Shown: one piece after another, positions 8,735 through 20,113 of the stretch
Numbering within the stretch: the first letter of the stretch is position 1
How the letters are laid out: every line of letters starts with the position of its first letter
NCBI GenBank assembly: GCA_003833135.1
Contig: QZLH01000072.1
Coordinates: forward strand, 110,420-142,351
Length of the DNA: 31,932 bases
Reading direction: 5' to 3'
Source: Oehlia diaphana
Lineage: Eukaryota; Glomeromycota; Glomeromycetes; Glomerales; Glomeraceae
Notes under the pieces: generated by a model
The model's input: the letters and a program-made list of their open reading frames with translations, nothing else
The model's database searches: none
What the model was told of the DNA's origin: nothing
Program-made: the position numbers and the translations under genes

Positions 8735-10965
8735 TTAATTTAATAAAACTTCTGCTGCCCTTACACATGGAGCTCCATTATTTAGTATATATATATAATG
8801 TGGTCCGGGTGCAATTATTGTAGGATTTGGTGGTGTAGTTAAAGTTATAATATATTGACCGGCTGCATTCGCATCAAAATTTACTGAAGCAATGTCTAAC
8901 CCGACATATCTCTGTCCCATATTTTGTGAATGTGTTACGAAACCAAGATGTATAATTGCAGCTGTGAATGATGGTTTAGGGTCTGTACATGAGACAACTA
9001 AAATTGTTTGTTGATTGTATGCTATTGGTATTCTGTTCCCGGCAATATCAGTTCCATTGACATTAATTATCGTTGGTCGAGGTACATTAGTTAACATATA
9101 AGGAGGTTTGAAAATTTCGGCTCGATATCTATTTTATAAAGGAAAAAAAAATGTTAGAATGTGTTAAATATGTTAAATAAGTTAATTTTTCTAAATAATA
9201 ATAATAATAATACATACTCTGTTGAGAATTCAAGACCCTTCTGAACGGATGCTTGTGGATTACTACCGGCGACAAAAACGTAACCATCAGGTGATAAGAT
9301 TGCAACAGAGTGATACATTCTTGCAACTGTTGATGGGTTCATTTTCGCGTATGTTTTTCCAACAGGATCGTAAAGAACAGGATTGAATGCGGGATTACTA
9401 TTTACCCATAAAGGATTTGCTTTGTTGCCCTTACGGAATCCTGCAAAACCAGTTTGAGCTCCATTTAAAAATACAACTTGACCATTTGGTAATATTACGT
9501 TGTCAGGCATAACACGAGGGATTCCACCAAAATCGTCCATCTCCCAAGCAGGTTGATTAGCGTTTAAAAGCATTCTACCGCAAGATGCTTCAGCGGTTGA
9601 AGTAATTTCAAATGCTGCTTGACCTCCACAAACCATAATTTCAGGTGCGTAATTATTACTTGAGAATAAAGGTAACATTAAAGAAGTTCCGGTTTGTGGG
9701 TATGTACGTTGAACAGCTATTTTTGGATAATTATAAACCAAAGTACCAGTGTCTAAATCAAATAATATAGGTTGTTGATTGGAAAGCAGGAATAACAAAT
9801 TTTTGTTCTCATTATTTGGTACAATATGCATGAATACGTAGAGATTGTAAGGGAGAGTATCAGTAAGGAATTGCATTGGTCTATCTGCATCTGGTGTTCC
9901 ATCAGCAGATGATGGTGGCCATATATTATAAGTTGGATTATCAATCTCGGCTCTATTGAGACCTGTACCGCCAGTAGAACCTCCCATAATGACTACCCTA
10001 CCATCAACCAATCTATTTAAATAAAATATATATTTTAAAATTAGCATATAATAATAAAAAATATAAAGGTCTCTTTAAAATTAATTTTAAAAATATTATA
10101 CTTACGGTAACATAGTTGGGTACCATCTTTTAGATTTCATCAAACCAATCTTTTCATCCCATTTACCAACCATTGGATCATAAAATCGTAAAGTTTGTTG
10201 ACCAGCTGCAAATTGAGCATTACCATTATCACCACCGGTGTGAACCAAAACTCCATTTCCCATAAAAGAACCTGCCGAACAAAAAGTGTCTGATGTAAGA
10301 TCAAGAGCTGTAAGTGTGTTTTTATCGATGTCGAATAATGCAGATGCTGCTGGTTGACCATTTGATTGAAGTAATGGATTTGCTTCAACTAAAAAAGATT
10401 GAATAATCATGTGATTAATTAGGTAGATCATGATGACAACACATATAATAATTATATAGATAATAATTACGTTTATCAATGTAAATGTATTGGCCAGGAC
10501 GAGGTACAAACATATGCATTGCGTTGACACCCGTTAGTCTAAAGAAGTAAAAAAGGATTTATTAAATGAATGATGATAATAATAATTAATGCGTTTAATA
10601 AAGTAATTACGTTGGAAGGATAGTCCAAGTTCCTCCAGTTGCATCTCCAACTTCTTTGCCTGTTGGTGCTGCTGCTGGCGGTGGTGGTGGTGGTGCTGCT
10701 GCCTTTCCTGCTGGTGCCTTTGCGGCATCTTTTGGAGCTTCTTTTGGAGGAGCAGCTTTTGCTGCTGGTGCTTGTCGTCCTAGAAAATATGCCAATAGAT
10801 TTAGCATCTATCATTTATTAAAAAAAATAAATAAATAAAAGAAGAAAAAGAAGGATAATTACTTTGGTTTTGAGATGGATAAGCCGAAACATTATTAATA
10901 TTAATTGATAAGAGGAAACCTCCAATAAGGAGGAATAATAGAAAATAACTATAATAATTTTTCAT
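8735..10965 (-). CDS. Secreted copper radical oxidase, glyoxal oxidase type (galactose oxidase fold, AA5_1-like)
   Basis: Six exons: 10965-10863, 10779-10611, 10538-10471, 10388-10106, 10012-9218, 9128-8735. The five introns are 72-93 nt with GT-AG ends and consistent phases, giving 603 aa. The start MKNYYSYFLLFLL is the first ATG in frame and opens a signal peptide ending near NVSA/YP, so secretion is expected. An Ala/Pro/Lys-rich linker (about 36-80) precedes the seven-bladed kelch barrel and the C-terminal DUF1929-type domain. Family ligands are all visible: Cys150 (TFCSAGS) and Tyr203 (KRWYPT) for the thioether cofactor, Tyr441-His442 (RMYHS) and His539 (VTHSQNMGQRY) for copper. Kelch-like GG turns include VLVHTGG and VVIMGGS. 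The family oxidises aldehydes such as glyoxal to acids with release of H2O2, often for wall modification. Substrate preference cannot be read from sequence. No frameshift was found. Confidence 0.93.
10637..10770 (-). other. GC-rich Ala/Pro/Lys linker segment of the oxidase
   Basis: Lies within exon 2. It encodes an alternating Ala/Pro/Lys run with six consecutive prolines and many GCA/GCC/CCA codons. It stands out as a GC island in very AT-rich DNA and creates spurious open frames on both strands. It probably forms an extended, possibly O-glycosylated spacer between signal peptide and catalytic domain. Confidence 0.7.
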
Positions 10966-13800
10966 ATTGATATTTTTATGGAACAAAAATTTTTTTTTAA
11001 AAAAAAAATATTAAAAAAAAAAAGAAAAAAAGAAAAAAAAAAACAGATTAAATAATTTTTTTTTTTTCCTTGATTTTTTTACGTTAAAAGAAATTCGTGA
11101 ACAATTTATATAAAAAATTACCAACCCAAAAGGAAAAAACAATGTTCCTATTTCAAAAATAGATTTTGAATTAAGTATTGAATAAATCAGGGTTTTTTTT
11201 TTTATTTGTACTGTTCCAAGATACCAAGGAAAGGAATAATAACAGTTGAAATCAATTGAAATGTATAAAATCTATTTTTATATTTCAGTTTTTCAACCAA
11301 TTAATTTTTGTATTCTGGTGATGATTAAGAGTGATAACGATTAATGGACTATTCACAAAAGTAGTTAGTATTATTTATTAAATACTCGGTTGGGAGATGA
11401 TTTTTTTTTTTTTCATTGTAGAAATGAACTTTAAACGAGCGGTAAATAGCCATATATGTAGTGTAACAATGTAATTCACTTGCCTCAGTATGCGTGCAAT
11501 TGTGAATTTAACATTTTTAATAATTACTTCAGCCATATTTTATATTTATTAACATTTTTTTTTCCCTACAAAAAAAAAAAAATTTTTCCTTAATCGAAAT
11601 TTCTAAACTTTCATTCAGGGATTTTATTCGGATAAACTATCTCCCTTTAATCCGGACCCAAAATTAAAATACAATTCCCTTAAACTTATTTGTCTTAAAA
11701 TCGGAGAATATGGTTCAATCATCTTTTATTTCTAAAAATATCAAAAAATAAACAAGATTCTGGCATATGGATTTGCATATAAATATTATAATGGATAACT
11801 TTTTTAGTTGATTGATGGCTTTCATTATACTTCTTTTTTTACTTGATCGAAACAATGTCACCCCAGTCATATCACCAAAATTTACTGACATATGACTGAT
11901 TGAATGGGAACACAAGTTTATGTATCACTCTTATTTTTACAATCAGAAATTTATTATATAATAAGATTAATTATGTAGATATGACGTTTTTGGTATATCA
12001 TTACTTTAAAAGATTCGTTTCTGAGAATCGGAAGTCACATTATATTCCCTTATTTATCATAGTACAACTTATCAAAGTTGTCCCCAATTATTTAATTGTA
12101 AATATAATTTATCATTATAGAATAATGTTTATAAAACCTGTAAAACCGTTGATCTTTATTTTCTTTGTTCTAGCCAAATTAAAATGATTATTAATTATAA
12201 TAAATCTTTTTAAAAAAAAAAATAAATAAATAAAAATAAGTTTCAAATTTTTTTTTTTTTTATTCGGTAAAATTTTTATTTGATGAAAATTATTCAGCCG
12301 AAGTACAAAAGGAAAAAAAGAAAATTTTTTTTTCTTGGACGGTAAAAAATAGGCCCAATTTTTCGGAAATATTTCGGAGTTAAATCCTATCTAAAATTAT
12401 TTATCTAAAACAAAAAATTTTTGTGATTTATTATTATATTTTTTTTATTTATCACTTTATTTTGTTTCAATATTTCAAATATTTTAATATTTTTTTATAA
12501 GCAATATTATTTTTTTTTTTATAACGTAATATAATTTACAGATATACAGTATATAATGTATGTATATATCATATATACGCAATATTTGCTCAATAAAATT
12601 GTCTTGGGGAATCGATCCCCCCCCCCCTTTTTTCTATTTGATTGTTTTGTCATACCTTTTTAATGTCACACGATCTTTAGTTTATATAGTCCACCTTTTA
12701 AATGGGCTTATTTGATGTGCATAACAAACAATTGAGATTAGGCCAATATTATTTGATTTTAATATCACCTTTTTATAATCCTTTTTTTATGGGCCTTGTT
12801 AAAAAAGGCTTGGTACAAAACCTTAATACTTAAAAGTCAAACCATACCCACATTACTTACTAATACATTATAAGCTTAATAATTCCGCCGATGATAAAAA
12901 TAAGGCCCGTTTTGTTGTTAATTTAATCTGAATATTTCTCCTTCGAATCTTCTATTTTAAAAAAATTTCAAAAAATGTTCATTCGCTAAATTTAAATCTC
13001 AAACGAATCGGGAAAATAAAAAAATAGTTTTTTTTTCTTTAAATGGATTTCTTTTTATTTTTGTTTAAAAAAATTGAAACAGATCCTATAAAAAATTATG
13101 TGTTTCAATAGATTGGTATTACATTGTGTGCATTATTAATAAGTTATTAAAAAGATATTGAAGATATTGACTGTTTTTTATCAGATTTTAGGAAATTTTA
13201 GGAAATTTTAAAAAAAGATAATTTACCGAAATTAAAAATAATCATTTTAAGGTGATGATTTATTTTGTGACAAATTTTGCATGATATCAGATATGCATTG
13301 ATTATATCGTTTTTTTTTTTATCATTAGTTTCTTCGGAATATAATTTGATCGATATTATCGATTTTTAAAGTTCTTTTTTGCATGTTGTAACTTTGTTTA
13401 AAACCTGTTAAACGACATATATTAGTTTATAAATAAATTGTTACATTTCCCCTTTTTACATGGTATAGAAGTAAAAAAAACTGGAATTGATAACCTTTAG
13501 ATTATCAAAGAAAAATAGATTTTAGGCCAAACCACGTGTTTACCAATCGGTATTAAAATTTAACCAATTCCTTATCATGTGTTTCTGTGTTTCTGTCGGC
13601 AAAATTTATTGAAAAATTCTTGGCAGTAAATGTTTTTTTTAATATTTTTTATTGGCTTTATTTTCCCATACCAGAAATTTTTTTTAACAATTTCGTATCA
13701 AGTGTAACTAAAAAAAAAAAATATTAAAGAATTTTTTTGAGTTAAGCTCACAAGCAGTACAACTTACGAAACAATTGTGTTTATTATAATTAAACTATAT
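10966..13800. other. Intergenic region upstream of the oxidase
   Basis: Begins with an A/T-homopolymer stretch (10980-11080) that would be the 5' leader and promoter of the oxidase. Further right it is AT-rich, with a run of 11 C at 12617-12627 next to GGGGAATCGATCCCC. Short frames at 11715-11915 and 11900-12187 lie on opposite strands and show no domain. No gene or clear repeat was found. Confidence 0.55.
11105..11112 (-). promoter_or_regulatory. Possible TATA box of the oxidase gene
   Basis: TATATAAA on the minus strand about 140 nt before the ATG. In DNA this AT-rich such a match is expected by chance, so confidence is low. Confidence 0.25.
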
Positions 13801-13810
13801 ACACAATAAA

Positions 13811-16800
13811 AAAACTTTTGTTTTTAATAACAAAGTAATTATTCATGTGACAAAAAAGAAATTATTTTTACAAAATTTTAATATTCCCTTGAATTTGTCA
13901 TGCATTACCTTCTTTTTCTTTCATTCTCATTTATTTTTAGTTCTTTAATCCCGAAAAGCCCGCATGATAAACCGGCGTTTTAAATATTATTGTACGATCA
14001 CTTGTTTATTATTATCAAAATTTAACATAAACCATGACCAAATAAATAAGAATCATGTGAATTTCCCTACTAAGAATTAAGAAATTAATTAATGTCAGGC
14101 TAAATTAGCTGATCTTTTCTTTTGTCCGTCGGTCGATGCGTTTTTTGGTAAATATTAAATACAAAGTCTTGAACATTTGTTGATGCTTTGCAATGAACTT
14201 CTTTTTTTGATAACAAATAATCATTCATGTGACAAAAAAAAAAAAAAAAAAAAATTTAATTTTTTATTTTTAAAATTCCCCTTGAATTTTCTGAATTTGT
14301 CAAGCAATTGCCCTTTTTTTACTTTCATTCTAATTTATTTTTAGTTCCTAATCCCGACAAGTCCAAATTGTGTTTTGTATTATTTGTTTATCATTATTAT
14401 ATCAATATTTGACAGTTACGGTAAAAATAAATTTATTATGAACCCTTTTGAACCCTTTTCTGATGCTGCATGAAAATCAAATAAATAAGAATCATGTGTA
14501 CAATTAGAATTTTACCTTTAATGCCAGCTGATCCTTTCTTTTGTCGGTTGATGCGTTTTGGTAAATATTATTCTTGAACATTTATTACAGTAAAATAAAG
14601 TTGAAAACATTTTTGATGCCGCAATGAATTTTTTTTTTTGATAACAAATAATCATTCATATGACGAAAAAAAAAAATTTAATTCCCCTTGATTTTCCTGA
14701 ATTTGTTAGGAATTAACTTTTTCTTCTTTCATTCTAGTTTATTTTTAGTCCATAATCCCGAAAAGTCCATATGATAAAAACGGCGTTTTAAATATTATTG
14801 TACGATCACTTGTTTATCATTAATAAAAATAAATATGTTATGAACCCTATAAAGTTAAGGATATTACATATATGAAAATCAGAATCATGTTAAGAAATAA
14901 AGTTAATTAATGCCAGGCTGAATTAATATTTCAAGCCGATCTTTGGACATTTTATTACAATAAAATAAAGTTAAACCCTTTTTGATGCTGTAAATGAACT
15001 TTTTTTTGATTGATAACAAATAATCATTCATGTGACGAAAAAAAAAAATTTAATTTTTACAAAAAAATTTTTATTAATTCCCCTTGATTTTCCTGAATTT
15101 GTTAGGCATTACCTTTTTTCTTCTTTCATTCTAGTTTATTTTTAGCCCATAATCCCGAAAAGTCCATATGATAAAAACGGCGTTTTAAATATTATTGTAC
15201 GATCACTTGTTTATCATTAATAAAAATAAATATGTTATGAACCCTATAAAGTTAAGTATATTACTAGTTATATATGACCTACATGAAAATCAGAATCATG
15301 TGTACAGTACAATTAGAATTTTGCTTACTAGAAATTAAGAATTCCAGGCTGAATTAATAAATTCAAGCCGATCTTTTTTTTTTGTCGGTCGGTAAGTATT
15401 CAATACAAGTCTTGGAGACAATTATTACAATAAAATAAAGTTAACCTCTTTTTGATGCTGCAAATGAACTTTTTTTTTTTTTTGATAATAATTAATCATT
15501 CATGTGACAAAAAAAAAAAAATTAATTATTACATTGAATTTCCTGAATTTGTCAAGCATTATCCTTTTTTACTTTCATTCTGATTATATTTTTTAGTTCC
15601 TAATTCCGAAAGTCCGTATTTTAATCAATGTTTTTAAATATTATTGTTCAATCACTTGTTTATCATTATCAATATTTGAAAGTCCGTATTTTAATCAGTG
15701 TTTTTATATATTATTATTCAGTCACTTGTTATCAATACTTGAAAGTCCGTATTTTAATCAGTGTTTTTAAATATTATTGTACAATAACTTGTTTATTATT
15801 ATCAATATTTGATATTTACGACGAAAATAAAATATAATAAAGTTGAGCCCTCTTCTGATGTTGCAATGTTGAGGATATTTATTATTTAGTTATATATGTC
15901 CCTGCATGAATCATCATGTGTAGTCTACTAGAAATCAAGAAATTGATTAATGCCAGGCTGAATTAAAAATCCGAACTAATCATTTTTTTGGTCGATACGT
16001 TTGGTTAATATTCAATACAAGTCTTGAACATTTATCATAGTAAAATAAGGTTGAACCCTTTTTGATGCCGTAAATGAACTTTTTTTGATAACAAATAATC
16101 ATTCATGTGATGAAAAAAAAAAAATATTTTTTTTTACAAAATTTTTTTTTTTTCATTTTGAATTTCCTGAATTTGTCATTCATTACCTTTTTTTTTTACT
16201 TTCATTCTGATTTATTTTTAGTTCCTAATTCCCGAAAGTCCGTATTTAAAACAATATTTTTAAATATTATTGTAACAATCAATTGTTTATTATTATCAAT
16301 ATTTGACTTCTACGACAAAAATAAAATATAATAAAGTTGAGCCCTTTTTGATACTGCAATGTTGCAATGTTAAGGATATTGGTTAGATTAGTTCTGTATG
16401 TAAAATCATCATCAAATAAGAATCATGTATAATAATTTTGCTAGAGATTTAATTCCAGGCTGAATTAATAATCTGATTTACCAAACGCATAAACTTATTC
16501 AATACAAATCTTGGCATTTACAAAGTCTTGAAATTTACAGCAAAATAAGTTAACCTTTTTGATGCTGCAATTAACTTTTTTTAATAACATATAATCATTC
16601 ATGACTTAATATGATAAAAAAAAAGGTGATTTTTTTTTATACAAAAAATTTCTTTTCCCTTATTTGTCATGTCATTAAATATTATTTATTGTACAATCAT
16701 TTGTTTATCTACGGTAAAAATAAAGTTGAACCCGATATGATATTAGTCCTGCATGTCTCTGCATGAAAATCAAATCATTCATAAAATAAAGTACATATCA

Positions 16801-17050
16801 TTTAATTTTGTCTACTAGATATTAGGTGCCAGGCTGAATTAATAAACCGAGCTGATCTTTTTTTTGTCGGTCGATGGCGTTTGGTTAACATTAATATTCA
16901 ATACAATCTTAACATTTATAGTATATACCTTTTCAATGTTAAAGGATATTAGTTATATATGTCACTGCATGAAAATTAAAAAATCATCCAATAATAATCA
17001 TGTGATACTAGAAATTTTAATCCGAGCTGATCTTTTTTAGTCGTTAATAT
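13811..17050. repeat. Degenerate long-unit tandem array (about 7 units of 370-600 bp)
   Basis: The landmark ATTCATGTGA (with variants) recurs at about 13841, 14223, 14654, 15026, 15498, 16101 and 16597, so periods are about 382, 431, 372, 472, 603 and 496. Each full unit carries the same ordered boxes: GATAACAAATAATC, an A-run, CCTGAATTTGTC, CTTTCATTCT, TTATTTTTAG, CCCGAAAAGTCC, TTTAAATATTATTGTACG, ATCACTTGTTTAT, AATAAAGTTGAACCC, GCCAGGCTGAATTAA, GAGCTGATCTTTT and TTTTTGTCGGTCGAT. Units at the right end are eroded, and a last partial unit ends near 17050. No reading frame persists across units, so the array is non-coding. It resembles a diverged satellite rather than a gene family. Confidence 0.85.
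15608..15811. repeat. Nested ~70-bp tandem triplication inside the array
   Basis: Three units start GAAAGTCCGTATTTTAATC at 15608, 15678 and 15741 (periods 70 and 63), each running through TTTTTAWATATTATT to TATCAATAYTTG. They account for most of the extra length of the 603-bp unit. A 69-codon frame here is just a translation of the repeat. Confidence 0.85.
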
Positions 17051-18257
17051 TAATTAAACTAATGATATAACAATCTGGCATACATAACATAGTTTATGCA
17101 GTGGTAAATTAGTACCAATTTTTAATATGCATAAAAAACAATACTCTATAATAAGTGTCGGTATTATCGGTATTGTCGGTATTTAAATAAATTTATTTTT
17201 TTTTTATTGATCTATTTTATTAACTCTATAAAAAAATTTATCAGTAAAATGATCACGAATCTGAGTTTCTTCGGAATAAAAAACTAGAAAAATGATCATT
17301 TATCAAAGTTTTTTCCAGAATTTTTTTTTTTTATAGGGTAATACTAAAATACGAACGATTTATTGTTGATAATAATGTTATTGGTTTGCTACTTGAAATA
17401 AAATATTAATTTATTAAATAAGGGGTCCAATGTAGAGTTGGGTTGCGCAATGCCACAACGTATGTTATAACGACAACATTTTTTAATATACTGTATGATT
17501 AAAAGAAATTATCCTTGTGTATTAGTTGCAATATGCGTTACAACATTGTAAACATTGTATACCGAAACCCTATACGTCCTATACGTCGGATTATTTTTAC
17601 AATGCTGTAACCCGTAATAAAATGTCGTGGATCGTGAAAATGCCGTAATGCAGTGTCGTAAAGATCTAAAGAAAGATAAAGAAATGAATCTAATATCGTT
17701 TCTTAATTCCGCAAAAACTGCCCCTAGAAATGTTGTGCATCATGAACGTTATTAAATTATTTTTTTTAGGAAAAAAAAATCTTATCGGTTATTTAGTATT
17801 TACGGTATTGTGGCATTTACGATTTTACGGCACTTTATTAAGGTTACGGAATTAGCTGAAATGCCGTAATCGGGGAATTTCGATGGAACCTTTGCAGTTC
17901 GGATGATACTTTAGCCGTCCAATAGCTGCAATGTAAGATCATGCATTTTTAATCTACTCCCTAGTAATATTTTATGTAATGCGTCAAAAATATCGAAAAC
18001 TGATTCAAGTAAATAAGATTATGCATTTCATAACTGATAATATAATGGAAGAATATTTTTGTTCAATAATACAATTATTCAAAAATATAAACAATGCCCT
18101 ACATTGCTGTATCATATGCTGGTATCTGTCTGTTTACTGTATATCTATAATCTTTCATTATCTTATATGCAAATATCTTAGAAGTATTATTAAAATTAAC
18201 TGAAATTGATAAGATTAAACATTAGAAATAACTTGTCAAATATGTTATATATAATTA
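17051..18257. other. Non-coding stretch right of the array with recurring GTAA/CCGTAAT words
   Basis: At 17430-17880 short words such as TGCCGTAAT, GTAACATTG-like strings, TTACGGYA and CGTCG recur, with more CpG than the surroundings. There is also a candidate small inverted-repeat element at 17224-17338 and GTCGGTATTATCGGTATT repeats at 17156-17183. The 74-codon frame at 17979-18203 has no recognisable domain. Confidence 0.45.
17224..17338. mobile_element. Possible short MITE with CYCTATAAAAAAA ends
   Basis: CTCTATAAAAAAATT at the left pairs with AATTTTTTTTTTTTATAGGG at the right. The ends resemble those of the elements at 1360, 3047 and 18633. Homopolymer ends make chance pairing possible. 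Confidence 0.35.
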
Positions 18258-18259
18258 AA

Positions 18260-18447
18260 GGTTGGTTACCATAAGTAACGATTATTTTATCAAATTACAA
18301 CCTTTAGCAGTTGTAATATTATAAATGTAAACTGTAAATTGACTGTAAATACTACACTATTGTGGTTAGCCAAAAGATGGTAATTCTGATTTACAACCAT
18401 TATATTTACTTGACTTTTGGACTTACAATTATTTACAGAAACCAACA
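18260..18447. mobile_element. Candidate inverted-repeat element with GTTGGTT ends
   Basis: The left end GGTTGGTTACCATAAGTAAC and the reverse complement of the right end (TGTTGGTTTCTGTAAATAAT) agree at most positions. The interior has repeated TGTAAAY words and no open frame. Ends are diverged, so this is an old copy or a coincidence. Confidence 0.4.
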
Positions 18448-18632
18448 CTATTATATATCACCTTTTTTCCAATAATAATTTTATTAAGTATATTAAGTAT
18501 ATTAAAATGCTTTTTTAAACTCTAAATAAATAATTTTTTTTTAATTGAATGGATAAGTATAATGATTCATATTTTTTATAGATTATAAATAATTACTAAT
18601 TTATTTATTATAAAATTATTTTAAAAAAGGAT

Positions 18633-18820
18633 CCCTGTAAAAAAAGTCAATCCATTTTTTATATTCCATCTTTTTTCCATAAAAGGCTCATATTTCTGGA
18701 ATTAATAACCTTATATCACAGAATTTATTAAATTATTTACATTTTCTGTGAATGGATCTATAAAAGGCTTATTTTTACAGAGTTTTTACAGAAATAACAG
18801 ACAAATTTTTTTTATAGGGG
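18633..18820. mobile_element. MITE with CCCTRTAAAAAAA ends, copy B
   Basis: Starts CCCTGTAAAAAAAG and ends TTTTTTTATAGGGG, a 13-bp inverted pair with one mismatch. Over its length it matches the reverse complement of 1360-1529. Flanks GGAT and GATG do not give an unambiguous target duplication. The small frame starting at 18748 lies partly inside it and is not a gene. Confidence 0.75.
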
Positions 18821-19067
18821 ATGAAAAACATGATTATGAACAGAATTATAAAATATATAATTCTAACCTATACCATATAGCGCTACATATAGTACCATCT
18901 TATAATAGTATCCCCTTCAGAGTATTATTTAAATTCACATTCAATTATTTTTGAAAAATATCCTGGTAGGCTGGTACTAATCAAAATTTGATTTTGAATA
19001 GTATCCTGAATACTAATTATATTCTAACTTGAAAGTAGTACTAATTAAAATCTATTTACTGAACATA

Positions 19068-19242
19068 TACAGTCAAACCTTGATATAGCAAACCCTTGAT
19101 ATAGTGAATTTTTCAGACAACTATAATAAATTCCCCTTGCTATAATGAATTAACCAATCAAATCTTTTAAAATCTTCACTATAGCCCTATAGCGAAGTTG
19201 AGGTCTGGACCCTAAGGTTTGCTATAACAAGGGTTGACTGTA
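19068..19242. mobile_element. Pogo/Tigger-type MITE with CAGTCAAMCCTTGATATAGC ends and TA duplication
   Basis: The 171-bp element 19070-19240 is flanked by TA on both sides. The left end CAGTCAAACCTTGATATAGC pairs with the reverse complement of the right end, CAGTCAACCCTTGTTATAGC. The CAGT-start and TA target site are typical of pogo-like Tc1/mariner elements. No transposase is encoded, so it would be mobilised in trans. Confidence 0.8.
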
Positions 19243-19399
19243 CTTTATTTAATTTATTTAACTGTAATAAAATCATAGCTAATTATTAACGAATTATCAA
19301 CTAGTAGTATCATTACATAATCAAAGCCACCTATTATTAATCCTACATATTAATGTGATTCATATGATAATTTGAAATTATCAGAATTTTTTACATTTT

Positions 19400-19555
19400 A
19401 CATTTTGTTGATTATTTAATTTTATTATCATATGATTAGTACCTCCCTTCCGATATACCTTCTTTTTATAGTATCTCTCTCCTCAGCTCCTTCTATAGTA
19501 CCTCCTCAGGTACTATTCAATCTAAATAATAGTACCAGGGGTACTGTATGCAGTA
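19400..19555. other. Stretch with repeated AGTAC words and small hairpins
   Basis: AGTACCTCCTCAGGTACT at 19497-19514 is a perfect 7-bp-arm hairpin, followed by AATAGTACCAGGGGTACTG. Related TAGTACC and AGTACTAAT words occur at 18890-19050. A 76-codon plus frame crosses it but is built from these repeats. Confidence 0.4.
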
Positions 19556-19732
19556 TACATGCCACCCAAATTATTTTGGCTGCCATAATTATAAGTAAAA
19601 TCCCAAATTCAATTATAGCATCCCAAATTATTTTAGCACTTTACATAGTAAATTATATATAAACTGAATGAATTATGACATTCCAAATTATAATTATGAC
19701 ATATACATCCTAAATAATTTGGGCAATATGTA
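19556..19732. mobile_element. Candidate inverted-repeat element with CCCAAATTATTTWGG arms
   Basis: TACATGCCACCCAAATTATT on the left matches the reverse complement of the right side (TACATATTGCCCAAATTATT). TCATAATTATAA-like sequence follows inside both arms. Non-coding; ends not sharply defined. Confidence 0.5.
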
Positions 19733-20113
19733 TAATATGTAGTGCTATACACTAGTATTTTCAATTTATCAATAATTATTTTGAAATTATATTTACATTG
19801 CTTAATTAATAAAGAAAATAAAATTTGTATTAAAAATAAATCATAATGAATTTTTAATAGATATATATAAATTGATTATTTTGATAATTGCATTTTACTG
19901 GATAGATATAATTTATAATAATTTGTTTGTATATATATAAACTTAATATCAATAAAGCATATATGGATCATTTTTTTTAAAAAAAAAGAAGAAATATATA
20001 AATTGATAAATAAATTCAATTTATTTTAATTTCTTTTTTATATACACTTTACAAAAACTTTAAATTTTAAGCGATATCATTTTAATATCATTTCAATATC
20101 ATTTTGATATCGA

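Noticed and set aside
10534..10814. Minus-strand frames rich in His/Gln and Ser/Thr
   Set aside because: Alternative frames of the same linker exon; the frame used is fixed by splice phase and the downstream domain.
10639..10838. Two 60-codon plus-strand frames rich in Leu/Val or Gly/Ala
   Set aside because: They are antisense shadows of the Ala/Pro/Lys linker in the oxidase exon 2.
10966..10986. Upstream start for the oxidase at a TTG codon
   Set aside because: Not an ATG; the ATG at 10965 gives a normal signal peptide.
11715..12187. Two overlapping frames on opposite strands (66 and 95 codons)
   Set aside because: No domain, ordinary AT-rich composition, no splice partners.
13811..17050. 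CRISPR array
   Set aside because: Units are hundreds of bases long and degenerate throughout, with no short identical repeats alternating with unique spacers, and the DNA is eukaryotic.
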